Shown here: positions 8,809-16,089 of the stretch, one piece after another | Numbering within the stretch: position 1 is the first letter of the stretch | Layout: every line of letters starts with the position of its first letter | Assembly (NCBI GenBank): GCA_003164925.1 | Contig: PLRV01000008.1 | Span: 1-32,473 of the forward strand | Length of the DNA stretch: 32,473 nt | From: Caulobacteraceae bacterium | Lineage (GTDB): Bacteria > Pseudomonadota > Alphaproteobacteria > Caulobacterales > Caulobacteraceae | Direction: 5' to 3' | Notes under the pieces: generated by a model | What the model was told of the DNA's origin: nothing | The model's input: the letters and a program-made list of their open reading frames with translations, nothing else | Database searches by the model: none | Program-made: the position numbers and the translations under genes

Positions 8809-9102
8809 GTGTCGCGGATTTTGTTGACCCTGGCGGCGGAGCGCGATCTCGACGATCTGTTCGACTACATTGCCACCGACAGTGGGCCTGATCGCGCTGA
8901 GGCGGTGCTGACCCGCGTCGACGCTACGCTGCGCAATCTGGCGTTGCTGCCCCGTATCGGCCGAATCCGCCCTGATCTCGACGGTGCGCCGAGGGTGTTT
9001 TCGGTGTGGCCCTGGATTGTGATCTACGAGCCCCTGAATGCGGGCGAAGGCATTGTGGTTTGGCGCGTGGTCGATGGCCGGCGCGATCTGCCGAGGCTTT
9101 AG
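8809..9102 (+). CDS. RelE/ParE-family toxin
   Basis: A 97-residue protein of the RelE/ParE superfamily (type II toxins acting on gyrase or on ribosome-bound mRNA). The N-terminal LTLAAERDLDDLFDYIA helix pair, the central LLPRIGRIRPDL segment, the strands RVFSVWPWIVIYEP and the C-terminal VVWRVVDGRRDL with the late Arg residues are family features. The ParE branch is more likely than RelE because of this pattern. The frame begins with GTG. It has no strong ribosome site, so translation may depend on the upstream antitoxin gene. With that gene it interrupts the gatCAB series. Confidence 0.85.
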   Translation: MSRILLTLAAERDLDDLFDYIATDSGPDRAEAVLTRVDATLRNLALLPRIGRIRPDLDGAPRVFSVWPWIVIYEPLNAGEGIVVWRVVDGRRDLPRL

Positions 9103-9219
9103 GGCAAAGCGAGCCCGGCTTGGGGCGCGACACCCGTTTCGACCCTCGCCCTAGCCGCCCAAGCCGTTTAGAAACGCCCCCAACAACGGGCAATTCGCGC
9201 CCGTCCGATGGAGACCTTC

Positions 9220-10686
9220 ATGGCTGACGACGCCGCCGCATCCAAGCTGATCCAGGGCCGTACGGGGCCGTGGGAGATCGTGCTCGGGCTTGAGATCCAC
9301 GCCCAGGTGGCGTCCAAATCCAAGCTGTTCTCCGGCGCGGCGGTGGGCTTTGGCGCGGGGCCCAATGAGCAGGTGTCGCTGGTGGACGCGGCCATGCCGG
9401 GCATGCTGCCGGTGATCAACCGCTATTGCGTGGAGCAGGCGGTGCGCGCTGGCCTGGGCCTGAAGGCGCAGATCAATCTGGTGTCCAAGTTCGACCGCAA
9501 GAACTACTTCTATCCCGACCTGCCGCAGGGCTACCAGATCAGCCAGTTCAAGGAGCCGATCGTGGGCGAGGGCCAGGTGCTGGTCGAGCGCGACGATGGG
9601 TCGAGCTTCACCGTGGGCATCGAGCGGCTGCACCTGGAACAGGACGCGGGCAAGTCGATCCACGACATCGACCCCAACGCCACCTATGTGGACCTGAACC
9701 GCGCGGGCACGGCCCTGATGGAGATCGTCTCGCGGCCGGACATGCGCTGCAGCGAAGAGGCGGCTGCGTATGTGAAGAAGGTCCGCAGCATCCTGCGCTA
9801 CATCGGCGCCTGCGATGGCGACATGGAGAAGGGCAATCTGCGGGCCGACGTGAACGTGTCGGTGCGCCGGCCGGGCGCCGAGCTGGGCACGCGTTGCGAG
9901 ATCAAGAACGTCAACTCCTACCGCTACATCCAGCAGGCCATCGAATACGAGGCGCGCCGGCAGATTGAGATTCTCGAAGACGGCGGCAAGATCGATCAGG
10001 AGACGCGCCTGTTCGATCCCGGCAAGCTCGAGACCCGCTCCATGCGCTCCAAGGAGGATGCGCACGACTATCGCTATTTCCCCGATCCGGACCTTTTGCC
10101 GCTGGAGCTGGAGGCGGCGTGGGTGGAGCAAATCCGCCTGAGCTTGCCTGAGCTGCCCGACGACAAGAAGGCGCGGCTGCAGAGCCAGTACGGCCTGTCG
10201 GTCTATGACGCCGGGGTGCTGGTGATCGAGGGCGCACGGGCGGACTTTTTCGAGAAGGCGGCTAAGGGCCGTGACGCCAAGCTGGTGTCCAACTGGACCA
10301 CCAATGCGCTTCTGGGGCGGCTGGCGGAGGGCGGACTGGACATCGAGAACAGCCCGATCCCGCCTGAGGATATCGCGGGCCTGGTGGAGCTGATCGAAAC
10401 GGACGTGATCTCGTCCAAGATCGCCAAACAGGTGTTCGACCTGATGTGGGCCGGCGAGGGGACGCCCAAGGCCGTGGTGGAGAAGCACGGCCTGGTGCAG
10501 GTGACCGACACCGGCGCTCTGGAATCCGTAATCGACGCCCTGCTCGCGGCCAATCCGGACAAGGCCGCCGCCGTGAAGGAAAAGCCCCAGGCGCTGGGCT
10601 GGTTCGTCGGTCAGGTGATGAAAGAGACGCAGGGCAAGGCCAACCCGGCCGCCGTGAACGATATCCTGCGGGCGAGGCTGTCGTAG
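9220..10686 (+). CDS. gatB: Asp-tRNA(Asn)/Glu-tRNA(Gln) amidotransferase subunit B
   Basis: The tRNA-binding kinase/transamidase subunit (488 residues from the chosen start). It phosphorylates the misacylated Glu or Asp and accepts ammonia from GatA. Typical segments are [13 protein letters not shown] and [19 protein letters not shown] in the cradle domain, [33 protein letters not shown], and a C-terminal YqeY-like tail ([16 protein letters not shown]). The ATG at 9220 has GGAG six bases upstream, which itself overlaps an in-frame ATG at 9208, so 9220 is preferred. It lies 117 bp after the toxin gene and ends a few bases before a strong hairpin. Confidence 0.97.
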   Translation: MADDAAASKLIQGRTGPWEIVLGLEIHAQVASKSKLFSGAAVGFGAGPNEQVSLVDAAMPGMLPVINRYCVEQAVRAGLGLKAQINLVSKFDRKNYFYPDLPQGYQISQFKEPIVGEGQVLVERDDGSSFTVGIERLHLEQDAGKSIHDIDPNATYVDLNRAGTALMEIVSRPDMRCSEEAAAYVKKVRSILRYIGACDGDMEKGNLRADVNVSVRRPGAELGTRCEIKNVNSYRYIQQAIEYEARRQIEILEDGGKIDQETRLFDPGKLETRSMRSKEDAHDYRYFPDPDLLPLELEAAWVEQIRLSLPELPDDKKARLQSQYGLSVYDAGVLVIEGARADFFEKAAKGRDAKLVSNWTTNALLGRLAEGGLDIENSPIPPEDIAGLVELIETDVISSKIAKQVFDLMWAGEGTPKAVVEKHGLVQVTDTGALESVIDALLAANPDKAAAVKEKPQALGWFVGQVMKETQGKANPAAVNDILRARLS

Positions 10687-10690
10687 TCCT

Positions 10691-10727
10691 GATCGTCATC
10701 GCCCGATCAAGTCGGGCGATGACGATC
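10691..10727. terminator. Perfect 16-bp-stem hairpin between convergent gatB and arsC
   Basis: The left arm 10691-10706 pairs perfectly with 10712-10727 around a 5-base loop (tcaag). The stem core is CATCGCCCGA/TCGGGCGATG. It starts 4 bases after the gatB stop and ends at the base before the arsC stop (10728-10730), so it can serve both transcripts. On the gatB side an AT-rich ttataatat follows. It may also be a copy of a dispersed palindromic element. Confidence 0.75.
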
Positions 10728-11084
10728 TTATAATATCGCCTCGATCTTCTCCGCGGGACGCGCCAGCACCGCGCCCTTGGGGGTCAGGACGATGGGGCGC
10801 TCCACCAGGATGGGGTGGCCGATCATGGCGTCGATGATCTGATCGTCGGTGGTCCTGGGATCGGTCAGCTTCAGCTCCTCGGCGGGGGTGCCGCGGATGC
10901 GCATGACGTCGCGGGGCCTCAGGCCCAGCTTGGCCAGCAGATCCTTGAGCTGGGGTTTGGTCCAGCCCTCCTTCAAATATTCCACCACATTCGGTTCTAT
11001 GCCCGCCGCGCGGATGGCGGCCAGGACGTTGCGGGAGGTGGTGCAGGCGGGGTTATGGAAAATCGTGACGGATGCTTCGTTCAT
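10728..11084 (-). CDS. arsC: Arsenate reductase, glutaredoxin-dependent (ArsC family)
   Basis: A 118-residue thioredoxin-fold protein of the ArsC/Spx family. FHNPACTTSRNVL near the N-terminus carries the catalytic Cys in the NPxCxxS motif. The middle LRIRGT-like segment (DVMRIRGTP) and the HPILVERPIV element are the conserved features of the reductase branch. It would reduce arsenate to arsenite with glutathione and glutaredoxin. The ATG of MNEASVTIFH is chosen; a longer frame to 11150 is not needed by the fold. No arsR, arsB or acr3 lies nearby, so this may be the housekeeping YffB/ArsC-like type rather than a resistance gene. Confidence 0.85.
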   Translation of the reverse strand: MNEASVTIFHNPACTTSRNVLAAIRAAGIEPNVVEYLKEGWTKPQLKDLLAKLGLRPRDVMRIRGTPAEELKLTDPRTTDDQIIDAMIGHPILVERPIVLTPKGAVLARPAEKIEAIL

Positions 11085-11181
11085 GCGTCTTTGTCGGTTA
11101 GCCGGCCGAGCTTCGTCAAGACGCTTGCTCCGTCCGGCGGCCTGCACCATCTAGCAGGGGCGCTTTGAGGAGAGACGGCCC

Positions 11182-11913
11182 ATGCCCCCGCCCATTGAAT
11201 TGCACTACTGGCCCACGCCCAACGGCATCAAGATTTCGCTGGCGTTGGAGGAGATGGGCCTGCCCTACACCCTGTTCCCGGTGAATATCGCCAAGGGCGA
11301 GCAGTTCAATCCGGCGTTCCTGAAGCTGTCGCCCAACAACCGCATCCCGGCGATTCTCGACCCCGAAGGGCCGGACGGCGAGCCGATTTCGGTGTTCGAA
11401 TCCGGGGCCATCCTGCAATACTTGGCCCGCAAGTCCGGCCTGTTCTATGGCAAGACCGAGCGTGAGCGGGTCGAGGCGGATCAGTGGCTGTTCTGGCAAA
11501 TGGGCGGGCTGGGTCCCATGGCCGGCCAAGCCAACCATTTCCGCTCCTACGGCGGCGCCTTCGTCAAGGACCAAAGGCTGCTGGCCTACGGTGTCAACCG
11601 CTACATCAACGAGACCCATCGCCTTTGGGGCGTAATGGAAAAGCGCCTGGCCGACCGTGAATTTCTGGCCGGAGATTATTCGATCGCCGACATGGCCTGC
11701 TGGCCCTGGATGCGCACGCCGGAGGGTCAGGGCGTCGATCCGGCGGAGTTTCCCAAGGTCCAGGCTTGGCGCGCGCGCATTGCCGCGCGGCCAGCGGCGA
11801 TCAAGGCTACGACCGAGGGCCAGGCCATTCGCAATAACGCCACCCTGGCCGATGTGGGTCCGGAGGCGGACAAGGCGCGCGAGCTGCTGTTCACCCAGCG
11901 GGCGCATAAATAA
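11182..11913 (+). CDS. Glutathione S-transferase, Nu/Ure2-like class
   Basis: A cytosolic 243-residue GST. The N-terminal thioredoxin domain has YWPTPNGIKISLALEE and NNRIPAILDP, where the TPNG motif marks the Nu (YghU/YfcG, Ure2p-like) class; FESGAILQYLA is the glutathione-binding Glu-Ser. The C-terminal helical domain contains MGGLGPMAGQANHF and the N-capping YSIADMACWPW motif. Nu-class enzymes are known for disulfide-bond reductase and peroxidase activity. It has a good ribosome site (GAGGAGAGA) before the ATG. It is divergent from arsC with about 100 bp between starts. The link to arsC as thiol metabolism is only suggestive. Confidence 0.92.
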   Translation: MPPPIELHYWPTPNGIKISLALEEMGLPYTLFPVNIAKGEQFNPAFLKLSPNNRIPAILDPEGPDGEPISVFESGAILQYLARKSGLFYGKTERERVEADQWLFWQMGGLGPMAGQANHFRSYGGAFVKDQRLLAYGVNRYINETHRLWGVMEKRLADREFLAGDYSIADMACWPWMRTPEGQGVDPAEFPKVQAWRARIAARPAAIKATTEGQAIRNNATLADVGPEADKARELLFTQRAHK

Positions 11914-11934
11914 AGTCTTACGTCGGCGTCACAC

Positions 11935-12062
11935 GTTAAGCCCGCGAAACCCATGTAAATAACAAGTAAATCACCTCTTCAGAACTTGGTAATGGGCGTG
12001 ACTTGTTGTTTACAGTTATTGAAAAATAGTGGTTTTTACAGCTTAACTCTATTTTCATCGGG
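11935..12062. other. AT-rich intergenic tract upstream of the Sel1-like gene
   Basis: Between the GST stop and the Sel1-like gene the sequence becomes strikingly AT-rich compared with its surroundings (for example ttgtttacagttattgaaaa near 12003). It probably holds the promoter of the Sel1-like gene. I see single TTAA half-sites but no paired box, and no clear -35/-10. Confidence 0.4.
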
Positions 12063-12125
12063 CTAAGTGTTTCCTGCTCTCCAGAGACGGTGCCGAACGC
12101 GCTGGAGGTTCCGAAAGGGAAGACG

Positions 12126-12401
12126 ATGCAGACTTACATGGAAACGGAAGCGACGCCCGGCATGCCCCTGCCGACCGCGGACTCCACGGGTGATGAGCTG
12201 TTCCGCATGGGGCTGCTCTATTCGACCGGCCAAGGCGGCGCGCCGCTGGACTATGTGTCGGCGCACATGCTGTTCAACCTGGCGGCCATGCGCGGCTCGG
12301 AAGAAGGCAAGATCTATCGTCGCGAACTGAGCCGCGAAATGGATACCGTCGAAGTCGCTGAAGCCCAGCGCGCGGCTCGCGAATGGCTGGCCCACGGGTA
12401 A
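12126..12401 (+). CDS. Small Sel1-repeat-like protein
   Basis: A 91-residue, probably cytoplasmic protein with no signal peptide. The centre (ELFRMGLLYSTGQGGAPLDYVSAHMLFNLAAMRGS) is one Sel1/TPR-like helical repeat, including the typical LG-x-LY-x-G-x-G and AxxxFxxAAxxG pattern. The tail (VAEAQRAAREWL) is the common closing helix. Single-repeat proteins of this kind usually act as small adaptors; no partner can be named. The ATG at 12126 has AAGGGAAG upstream. A longer frame from a GTG at 12090 is less likely. It converges with hfsD. Confidence 0.75.
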   Translation: MQTYMETEATPGMPLPTADSTGDELFRMGLLYSTGQGGAPLDYVSAHMLFNLAAMRGSEEGKIYRRELSREMDTVEVAEAQRAAREWLAHG

Positions 12402-12412
12402 ACACGCCCGTG
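12393..12412. terminator. Hairpin at the end of the Sel1-like gene
   Basis: CACGGG (12393-12398) pairs with CCCGTG (12407-12412) around a loop holding the TAA stop of the Sel1-like gene. It lies between convergent genes, 23 bases from the hfsD stop. No U-tract follows, so the terminator role is uncertain. Confidence 0.4.
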
Positions 12413-12434
12413 CGGCGGCCGGGCCGGGACGTTC

Positions 12435-13178
12435 CTAGTACGGCTTGTATAAGGTGTAGCTGAACTGGATGGGGCTCGCGTCGCGCAGGTACTGCTGCAC
12501 CCAGATACCCACCTCTGAAATCGAGGTGCGCGGCACATAGATCACGTCGAAGCGCCGCAGGGGCGCGACGTCGACGCTGGCGGGGTCGCTCGCCCCCCGA
12601 CGCAGATCCACCACCCGCATCATGGCCTGACCGTTCGCTCCACGTCGGATGAGGACCACGCTGCCGCGCTGAGCGCCGGTCTTGAACCCTCCGGCCTCGA
12701 TGACCGCCTGCAGGGCGTCGATTGGACCCGGCATGTCATAAACCCCCGGCTTATCCACTTCTCCGCCCACGAATACCTTGAGCGGGGTGGCCGCGACGAG
12801 CGTGACCTCGACCTGAGGACGAAGCAGTTGGCTCGAATAGGCCTCGGTGAGCGCGGCCTCGACCTGCTGGGTTGAGCGGTCGGCCACCATGACGGGTCCG
12901 ATCAGGGGGGGGCTGACCCGGCCGTCAGGCTGAACCGCCAAGGTCTTATTGAGCTCGGGCGCGGAAGGCACGCGCAGTTCGATTTGATCGCCGGGATAGA
13001 AGCGATAGTCGGGCTCGTCGTCGTTCCAGGTGGCGTAGCCGATGTTGGGGAAACTCGCCGTGGGCTTGGGCGAGGGCGTGAAGGGCTCCGTGGAGGCGCC
13101 GATGCAGCCGCCGACCGTCAGGGCCCCGCCAAGGGCTAGGGCCAGGGCGAAGATCCGCAGCGGATGGAGCGACGGCAT
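12435..13178 (-). CDS. hfsD: Polysaccharide export lipoprotein, HfsD/Wza type
   Basis: An outer-membrane secretin-like exporter (OPX family) of 247 residues. A signal peptide ends in a lipobox (LTVGGC, Cys near residue 25), so it should be a lipoprotein. DYRFYPGDQIELRVPSAP opens the Poly_export domain. VQPDGRVSPPLIGPV and the SLBB-type segment (PLKVFVGGEVDKPGVYDM, then ALQAVIEAGGF) follow. It is shorter than E. coli Wza (no long C-terminal barrel helix), as expected for HfsD, which forms the holdfast export channel with HfsA and HfsB. Here it is transcribed away from hfsA. A CtrA-like box lies about 46 bases upstream of the ATG. Confidence 0.85.
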   Translation of the reverse strand: MPSLHPLRIFALALALGGALTVGGCIGASTEPFTPSPKPTASFPNIGYATWNDDEPDYRFYPGDQIELRVPSAPELNKTLAVQPDGRVSPPLIGPVMVADRSTQQVEAALTEAYSSQLLRPQVEVTLVAATPLKVFVGGEVDKPGVYDMPGPIDALQAVIEAGGFKTGAQRGSVVLIRRGANGQAMMRVVDLRRGASDPASVDVAPLRRFDVIYVPRTSISEVGIWVQQYLRDASPIQFSYTLYKPY

Positions 13179-13224
13179 GGGGCGACCTTGAGGCGAACTG
13201 AAGCGCGCTCAAGTGTTAAGGGGA

Positions 13225-13243
13225 ATGGGTAACGATAGATTAA
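13225..13243 (-). promoter_or_regulatory. Candidate CtrA-binding box upstream of hfsD
   Basis: Read on the minus strand the sequence is TTAA-TCTATCG-TTACCCAT. The CtrA consensus known from Caulobacter is TTAA-N7-TTAA(CCAT), so the spacing is exact and there is one mismatch. It sits 46 bases upstream of the hfsD start codon. Binding is not shown; this is motif matching by eye. Confidence 0.45.
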
Positions 13244-13253
13244 CGCCCGGCCG

Positions 13254-14348
13254 TCAACGCGTGGTCTTAGGCTCGGCCGGCGCCCCTTGCGGCTTAGGTT
13301 TTCCCAGGCTTGTCAGCCAATGGCGCACCGGCCGGTCGACATAACGTTCCGCCAGCCATGCGATCAGCGCCGCGAAAATGATGAAGCTGATGCCTAGGAA
13401 AGCCGAGCCGCGCGGCCGACCGAAGACACTGAAGAACTGATTGAGCACGCCGCCCAGCGGGGAATGCAGCAGGTACAGGGCATAAGACACCCCGCCGCCC
13501 AAGACGAACAGCCGCTGACCGGCGGGGCCCGGCTCTACGGCGGTGGAAAGGTAGGCGAACACCGGAAAGACGATCAGGGCGCAAGCCATGTCGTAAGCTG
13601 TGCGGTGCAGGCCCTGATGAGGCCAGGCGATCAGCAGCCCAAAGCACCCGAGCAATAGGAGCCAGGGGCTGATCTTGATCGGGCAGGGCCGCGCCAGTTG
13701 CAGACGATAGACGCCCACGCCCGCGAAAAAGGAGAAGAACACTCGTCCAAACCCGCCGACGAAGTGATGGGTGTCGAAGCCCACGTCCAGGCTGTGGAAA
13801 TGCAGGTCGGTCCAGGCCAGGCCCACGGCCGAGAGAGCGATGACCGCCACCAGCACCCCATTGTTCAGCCAGCGCCAGATCAGGGCGTAGGCGAAGTTGG
13901 CGGTCAGTTCGAAGAATAGGGTCCAGGACGGATTGTTGAACGGATAGACCAGGGGCCCATAGACCCCCGCGAAGGTCGGCAGCATCAAGAGGCTCGTGAG
14001 GATCACGCCGGGATCCAAGGGCCAGGTGTGCTTGATCCCAGCCAGCCGCGCGCCGGGAATGGTGAGCACCGCTATGGCGAGGGCCAGAAGATACAGCGGG
14101 TAGAGGCGGATGATCCGCACCTTGGCGAAGGCCCAGAAGCCGAGTCCTTCGGCGAAGCGCTTGTCATAGGCGTGGGCGATGACGAACCCGCTGAACAGGA
14201 AAAACAACTCCACCGCCAGGTAGCTGGATGCTGTATCCAACTGGCCGCCGTGCAAGGGGATGATGTGTCGGGTGACGACGAGTAGGGCCGCGAGCCCGCG
14301 CAGGCCGTCGATCGTGTAGAACATCTTCCGTTCAGGCGCCTTAGCCAC
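13254..14348 (-). CDS. Membrane acyltransferase (Acyltransferase_3 / OafA-like family)
   Basis: A multi-pass inner-membrane protein of the acyltransferase-3 family, which adds acetyl, succinyl or similar groups to sugars of surface polysaccharides. TIDGLRGLAALLVVTRH carries the family's RGxAxxxVxxxH motif. AVELFFLFSGFVIAHAYDKR is the second signature. About ten hydrophobic segments follow, with a basic C-terminal tail. The GTG at 14348 is preferred (GGGGGGAAG six bases upstream); the frame is open to an ATG at 14411, and an ATG at 14324 is also possible. It lies between hfsD and hfsA, where C. crescentus has no gene, so it may modify the same polysaccharide. It is not the GNAT-type HfsK. Confidence 0.85.
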   Translation of the reverse strand: MAKAPERKMFYTIDGLRGLAALLVVTRHIIPLHGGQLDTASSYLAVELFFLFSGFVIAHAYDKRFAEGLGFWAFAKVRIIRLYPLYLLALAIAVLTIPGARLAGIKHTWPLDPGVILTSLLMLPTFAGVYGPLVYPFNNPSWTLFFELTANFAYALIWRWLNNGVLVAVIALSAVGLAWTDLHFHSLDVGFDTHHFVGGFGRVFFSFFAGVGVYRLQLARPCPIKISPWLLLLGCFGLLIAWPHQGLHRTAYDMACALIVFPVFAYLSTAVEPGPAGQRLFVLGGGVSYALYLLHSPLGGVLNQFFSVFGRPRGSAFLGISFIIFAALIAWLAERYVDRPVRHWLTSLGKPKPQGAPAEPKTTR

Positions 14349-14448
14349 GCTGCGCTTCCCCCCGCATCGACGGTCCTTGTCTGGACTCGGATCGCGCAGG
14401 ACGCAAGCCACAGCCTATTGAGGGACGATTAGCCGCTCCCGGACGCTT

Positions 14449-14466
14449 ATGGTTACTGGACGTTAA
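14449..14466. promoter_or_regulatory. Weak CtrA-like box upstream of hfsA
   Basis: The minus strand reads TTAA-CGTCCA-GTAACCAT. GTAACCAT differs by one base from the TTAACCAT half-site, but the spacer is 6 rather than 7. It lies about 44-60 bases before the preferred hfsA start, in the divergent gap with the acyltransferase gene. Confidence 0.25.
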
Positions 14467-14509
14467 CGACCCTGGCCCAGGCTTGCGGCGTAATGAGTTT
14501 CCTCGATTC

Positions 14510-16021
14510 ATGATCGCGCCCAGCGCATGGACTGCAAGGCCCGCCGCGCCGGCGTTCGCGTCCGACGCCGCTTATGCACGCCATCCGCTCAGCGCCGACG
14601 ACGTCCTAAGGGGTATGTGGCTCCAGCGGGGCCTGATGCTGGTCGTTTTTTTGGCCGTCCTAATTCTGGGCCTTGGCTTCGCTTTCACCCTGAAGGCAAC
14701 CTATCCGGCCCACTCGAGCCTCTTGGTCCGGTTGGGACAGGAATACGTATACGAGCCCCGGATCGGCGACGCAGGGCGCGGCGCATTGCCTTCCACGGAC
14801 CAGGTGATTCAGTCCGAAGTCGAGATTCTCGGCAGCCCGGAATTGCATCAGCAAGTGGTGGAGGCCGTGGGCGTAGGCCAGATCGAGCCTTCGCTGGCGC
14901 GCAAGTTCGCCGCCGCAGGGCCCGACGAGCGGGCGACGATGATCGCCCAGACCACGGCCGACCTGGGCCTGGCTCTGAAAGTGGAGAGCGCGCCTGACAA
15001 TTCGATCATTCGCCTGACCTATTCAGCGCCTGATCCGCGGACGGCCACCATGGTTCTGAGCAAGCTGGTGGAGACCTATATAACCTATCGCAAGGGGGTG
15101 CTGATTGATGGAGCCCAGCCGGCCACGGCCGAGCAGAGGGCCGTCTTGGAGCAGCGTCTCGCCGCCGCCGACAATGCTCTGCAGACGTTCATGGCCGACA
15201 ACCAGCTGGGCGATCTCGATGCCGAGAAGACCTCGCTGTCGACATTACGCGCCTCGATGGTCGACGAAAGTTTTCGGGTGCAGGCGCGTCTGAGCGAGAT
15301 CGGCGGGCGGCTAGGCGAGATCGACCATCAGGCTTCGACGGTCTCGCCGGAAATCAGTCTGTACCGGGACAGCAATCCCGCGCCGAATGACAAACTGCTG
15401 CAACTGAAGCTGGATCGGCAGGATCTGCTGTCGCGTTACAAGCCCGATTCCGAGCCGGTGAAAGCGGACGACCGAAAGATTGCCGAACTTCAGGCCATGA
15501 TCGCCGCCGGTCAGGCCGACAGCCCCGGCGCCCATCGACAGGGCCCCAACCCCGTCTATCAGGCGGTGGAGACGGAAAAGCTGCAATTGAAAGCCGAGCA
15601 GGCCTCGCTTCACCAGCGGGGCGCGGCTCTCGACCGGCAGATCCAGGACGTGAACCAGCAACAGTTGCGCCTCTCGGCCCTGGAGCCCCGTTACCGGGAG
15701 TTGTTGCGCGACCGCGACGTGCTGTCGGACAACGTCAAGAGCTTGGCGTCCAAGGCCGAAGAAGACCAGGCCGCCCAGGCCATCGCCCAGAATAGCAACG
15801 ACAATATCCGCGTGGTCGAGCCGGCGACAGCCGATCTGCACCCCAAAAGTCTGCGTCGCCCGGTCATGATCCTGTCGGTGGTTTTCGCCGCCTTCGCCGC
15901 TATATGCGCGGGTTTGCTGGGCGCATTCATGCAGCAGGAGACGGTCAGCCCCCAAACCGCGGCGCGCGACCTGGATCTGCCGATCCTTGCCACCGCCGAG
16001 TTCAAGCCGCGGGCGCGCTAG
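14510..16021 (+). CDS. hfsA: Chain-length determinant / polysaccharide co-polymerase, HfsA (Wzz/GumC) type
   Basis: An inner-membrane protein of about 503 residues that should link polymerisation of the polysaccharide to export through HfsD. The first membrane helix (GLMLVVFLAVLILGLGFAF) follows a short cytoplasmic N-terminus. The Wzz domain contains YPAHSSLLVRLGQEY. A long periplasmic coiled coil runs through the middle (repeated LEQRLAAADNALQ, LSEIGGRLGEID and KLQLKAEQASLHQRG). PATADLHPKSLRRP is the conserved pre-TM2 motif, followed by a second helix (MILSVVFAAFAAICAGLLGAF). It lacks the fused cytoplasmic tyrosine-kinase domain; that role falls to the separate hfsB downstream. The ATG at 14510 is chosen; a TTG at 14483 is possible, and neither has a clear ribosome site. 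Confidence 0.88.
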   Translation: MIAPSAWTARPAAPAFASDAAYARHPLSADDVLRGMWLQRGLMLVVFLAVLILGLGFAFTLKATYPAHSSLLVRLGQEYVYEPRIGDAGRGALPSTDQVIQSEVEILGSPELHQQVVEAVGVGQIEPSLARKFAAAGPDERATMIAQTTADLGLALKVESAPDNSIIRLTYSAPDPRTATMVLSKLVETYITYRKGVLIDGAQPATAEQRAVLEQRLAAADNALQTFMADNQLGDLDAEKTSLSTLRASMVDESFRVQARLSEIGGRLGEIDHQASTVSPEISLYRDSNPAPNDKLLQLKLDRQDLLSRYKPDSEPVKADDRKIAELQAMIAAGQADSPGAHRQGPNPVYQAVETEKLQLKAEQASLHQRGAALDRQIQDVNQQQLRLSALEPRYRELLRDRDVLSDNVKSLASKAEEDQAAQAIAQNSNDNIRVVEPATADLHPKSLRRPVMILSVVFAAFAAICAGLLGAFMQQETVSPQTAARDLDLPILATAEFKPRAR

Positions 16022-16037
16022 AGCCATTTCACATAGT

Positions 16038-16089
16038 TAGAGCATTTTTTGATCCGATAACCGCGTCACACTTATCGGAAAATGCTCTA
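16038..16089. repeat. Dispersed inverted repeat element overlapping the EF-hand gene stop
   Basis: The left arm TAGAGCATTTT (16038-16048) plus CCGATAA (16054-16060) pairs with TTATCGG (16072-16078) plus AAAATGCTCTA (16079-16089), with a 5-base bulge and an 11-base loop. This AGAGCAT...ATGCTCT element with an inner ccgataa/ttatcgg matches a pattern I recognise as widespread in alphaproteobacterial intergenic DNA. Its right arm supplies the TAG stop of the minus-strand EF-hand gene. It can also act as a terminator between convergent genes. Confidence 0.75.

Noticed and set aside
9151-10488. A 445-residue minus-strand frame opposite gatB
   Set aside because: Antisense shadow of gatB, which is unmistakable on the plus strand.
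13254-14348. Assigning the acyltransferase as hfsK
   Set aside because: HfsK is a soluble GNAT-type N-acyltransferase; this is a multi-pass acyltransferase-3 protein.
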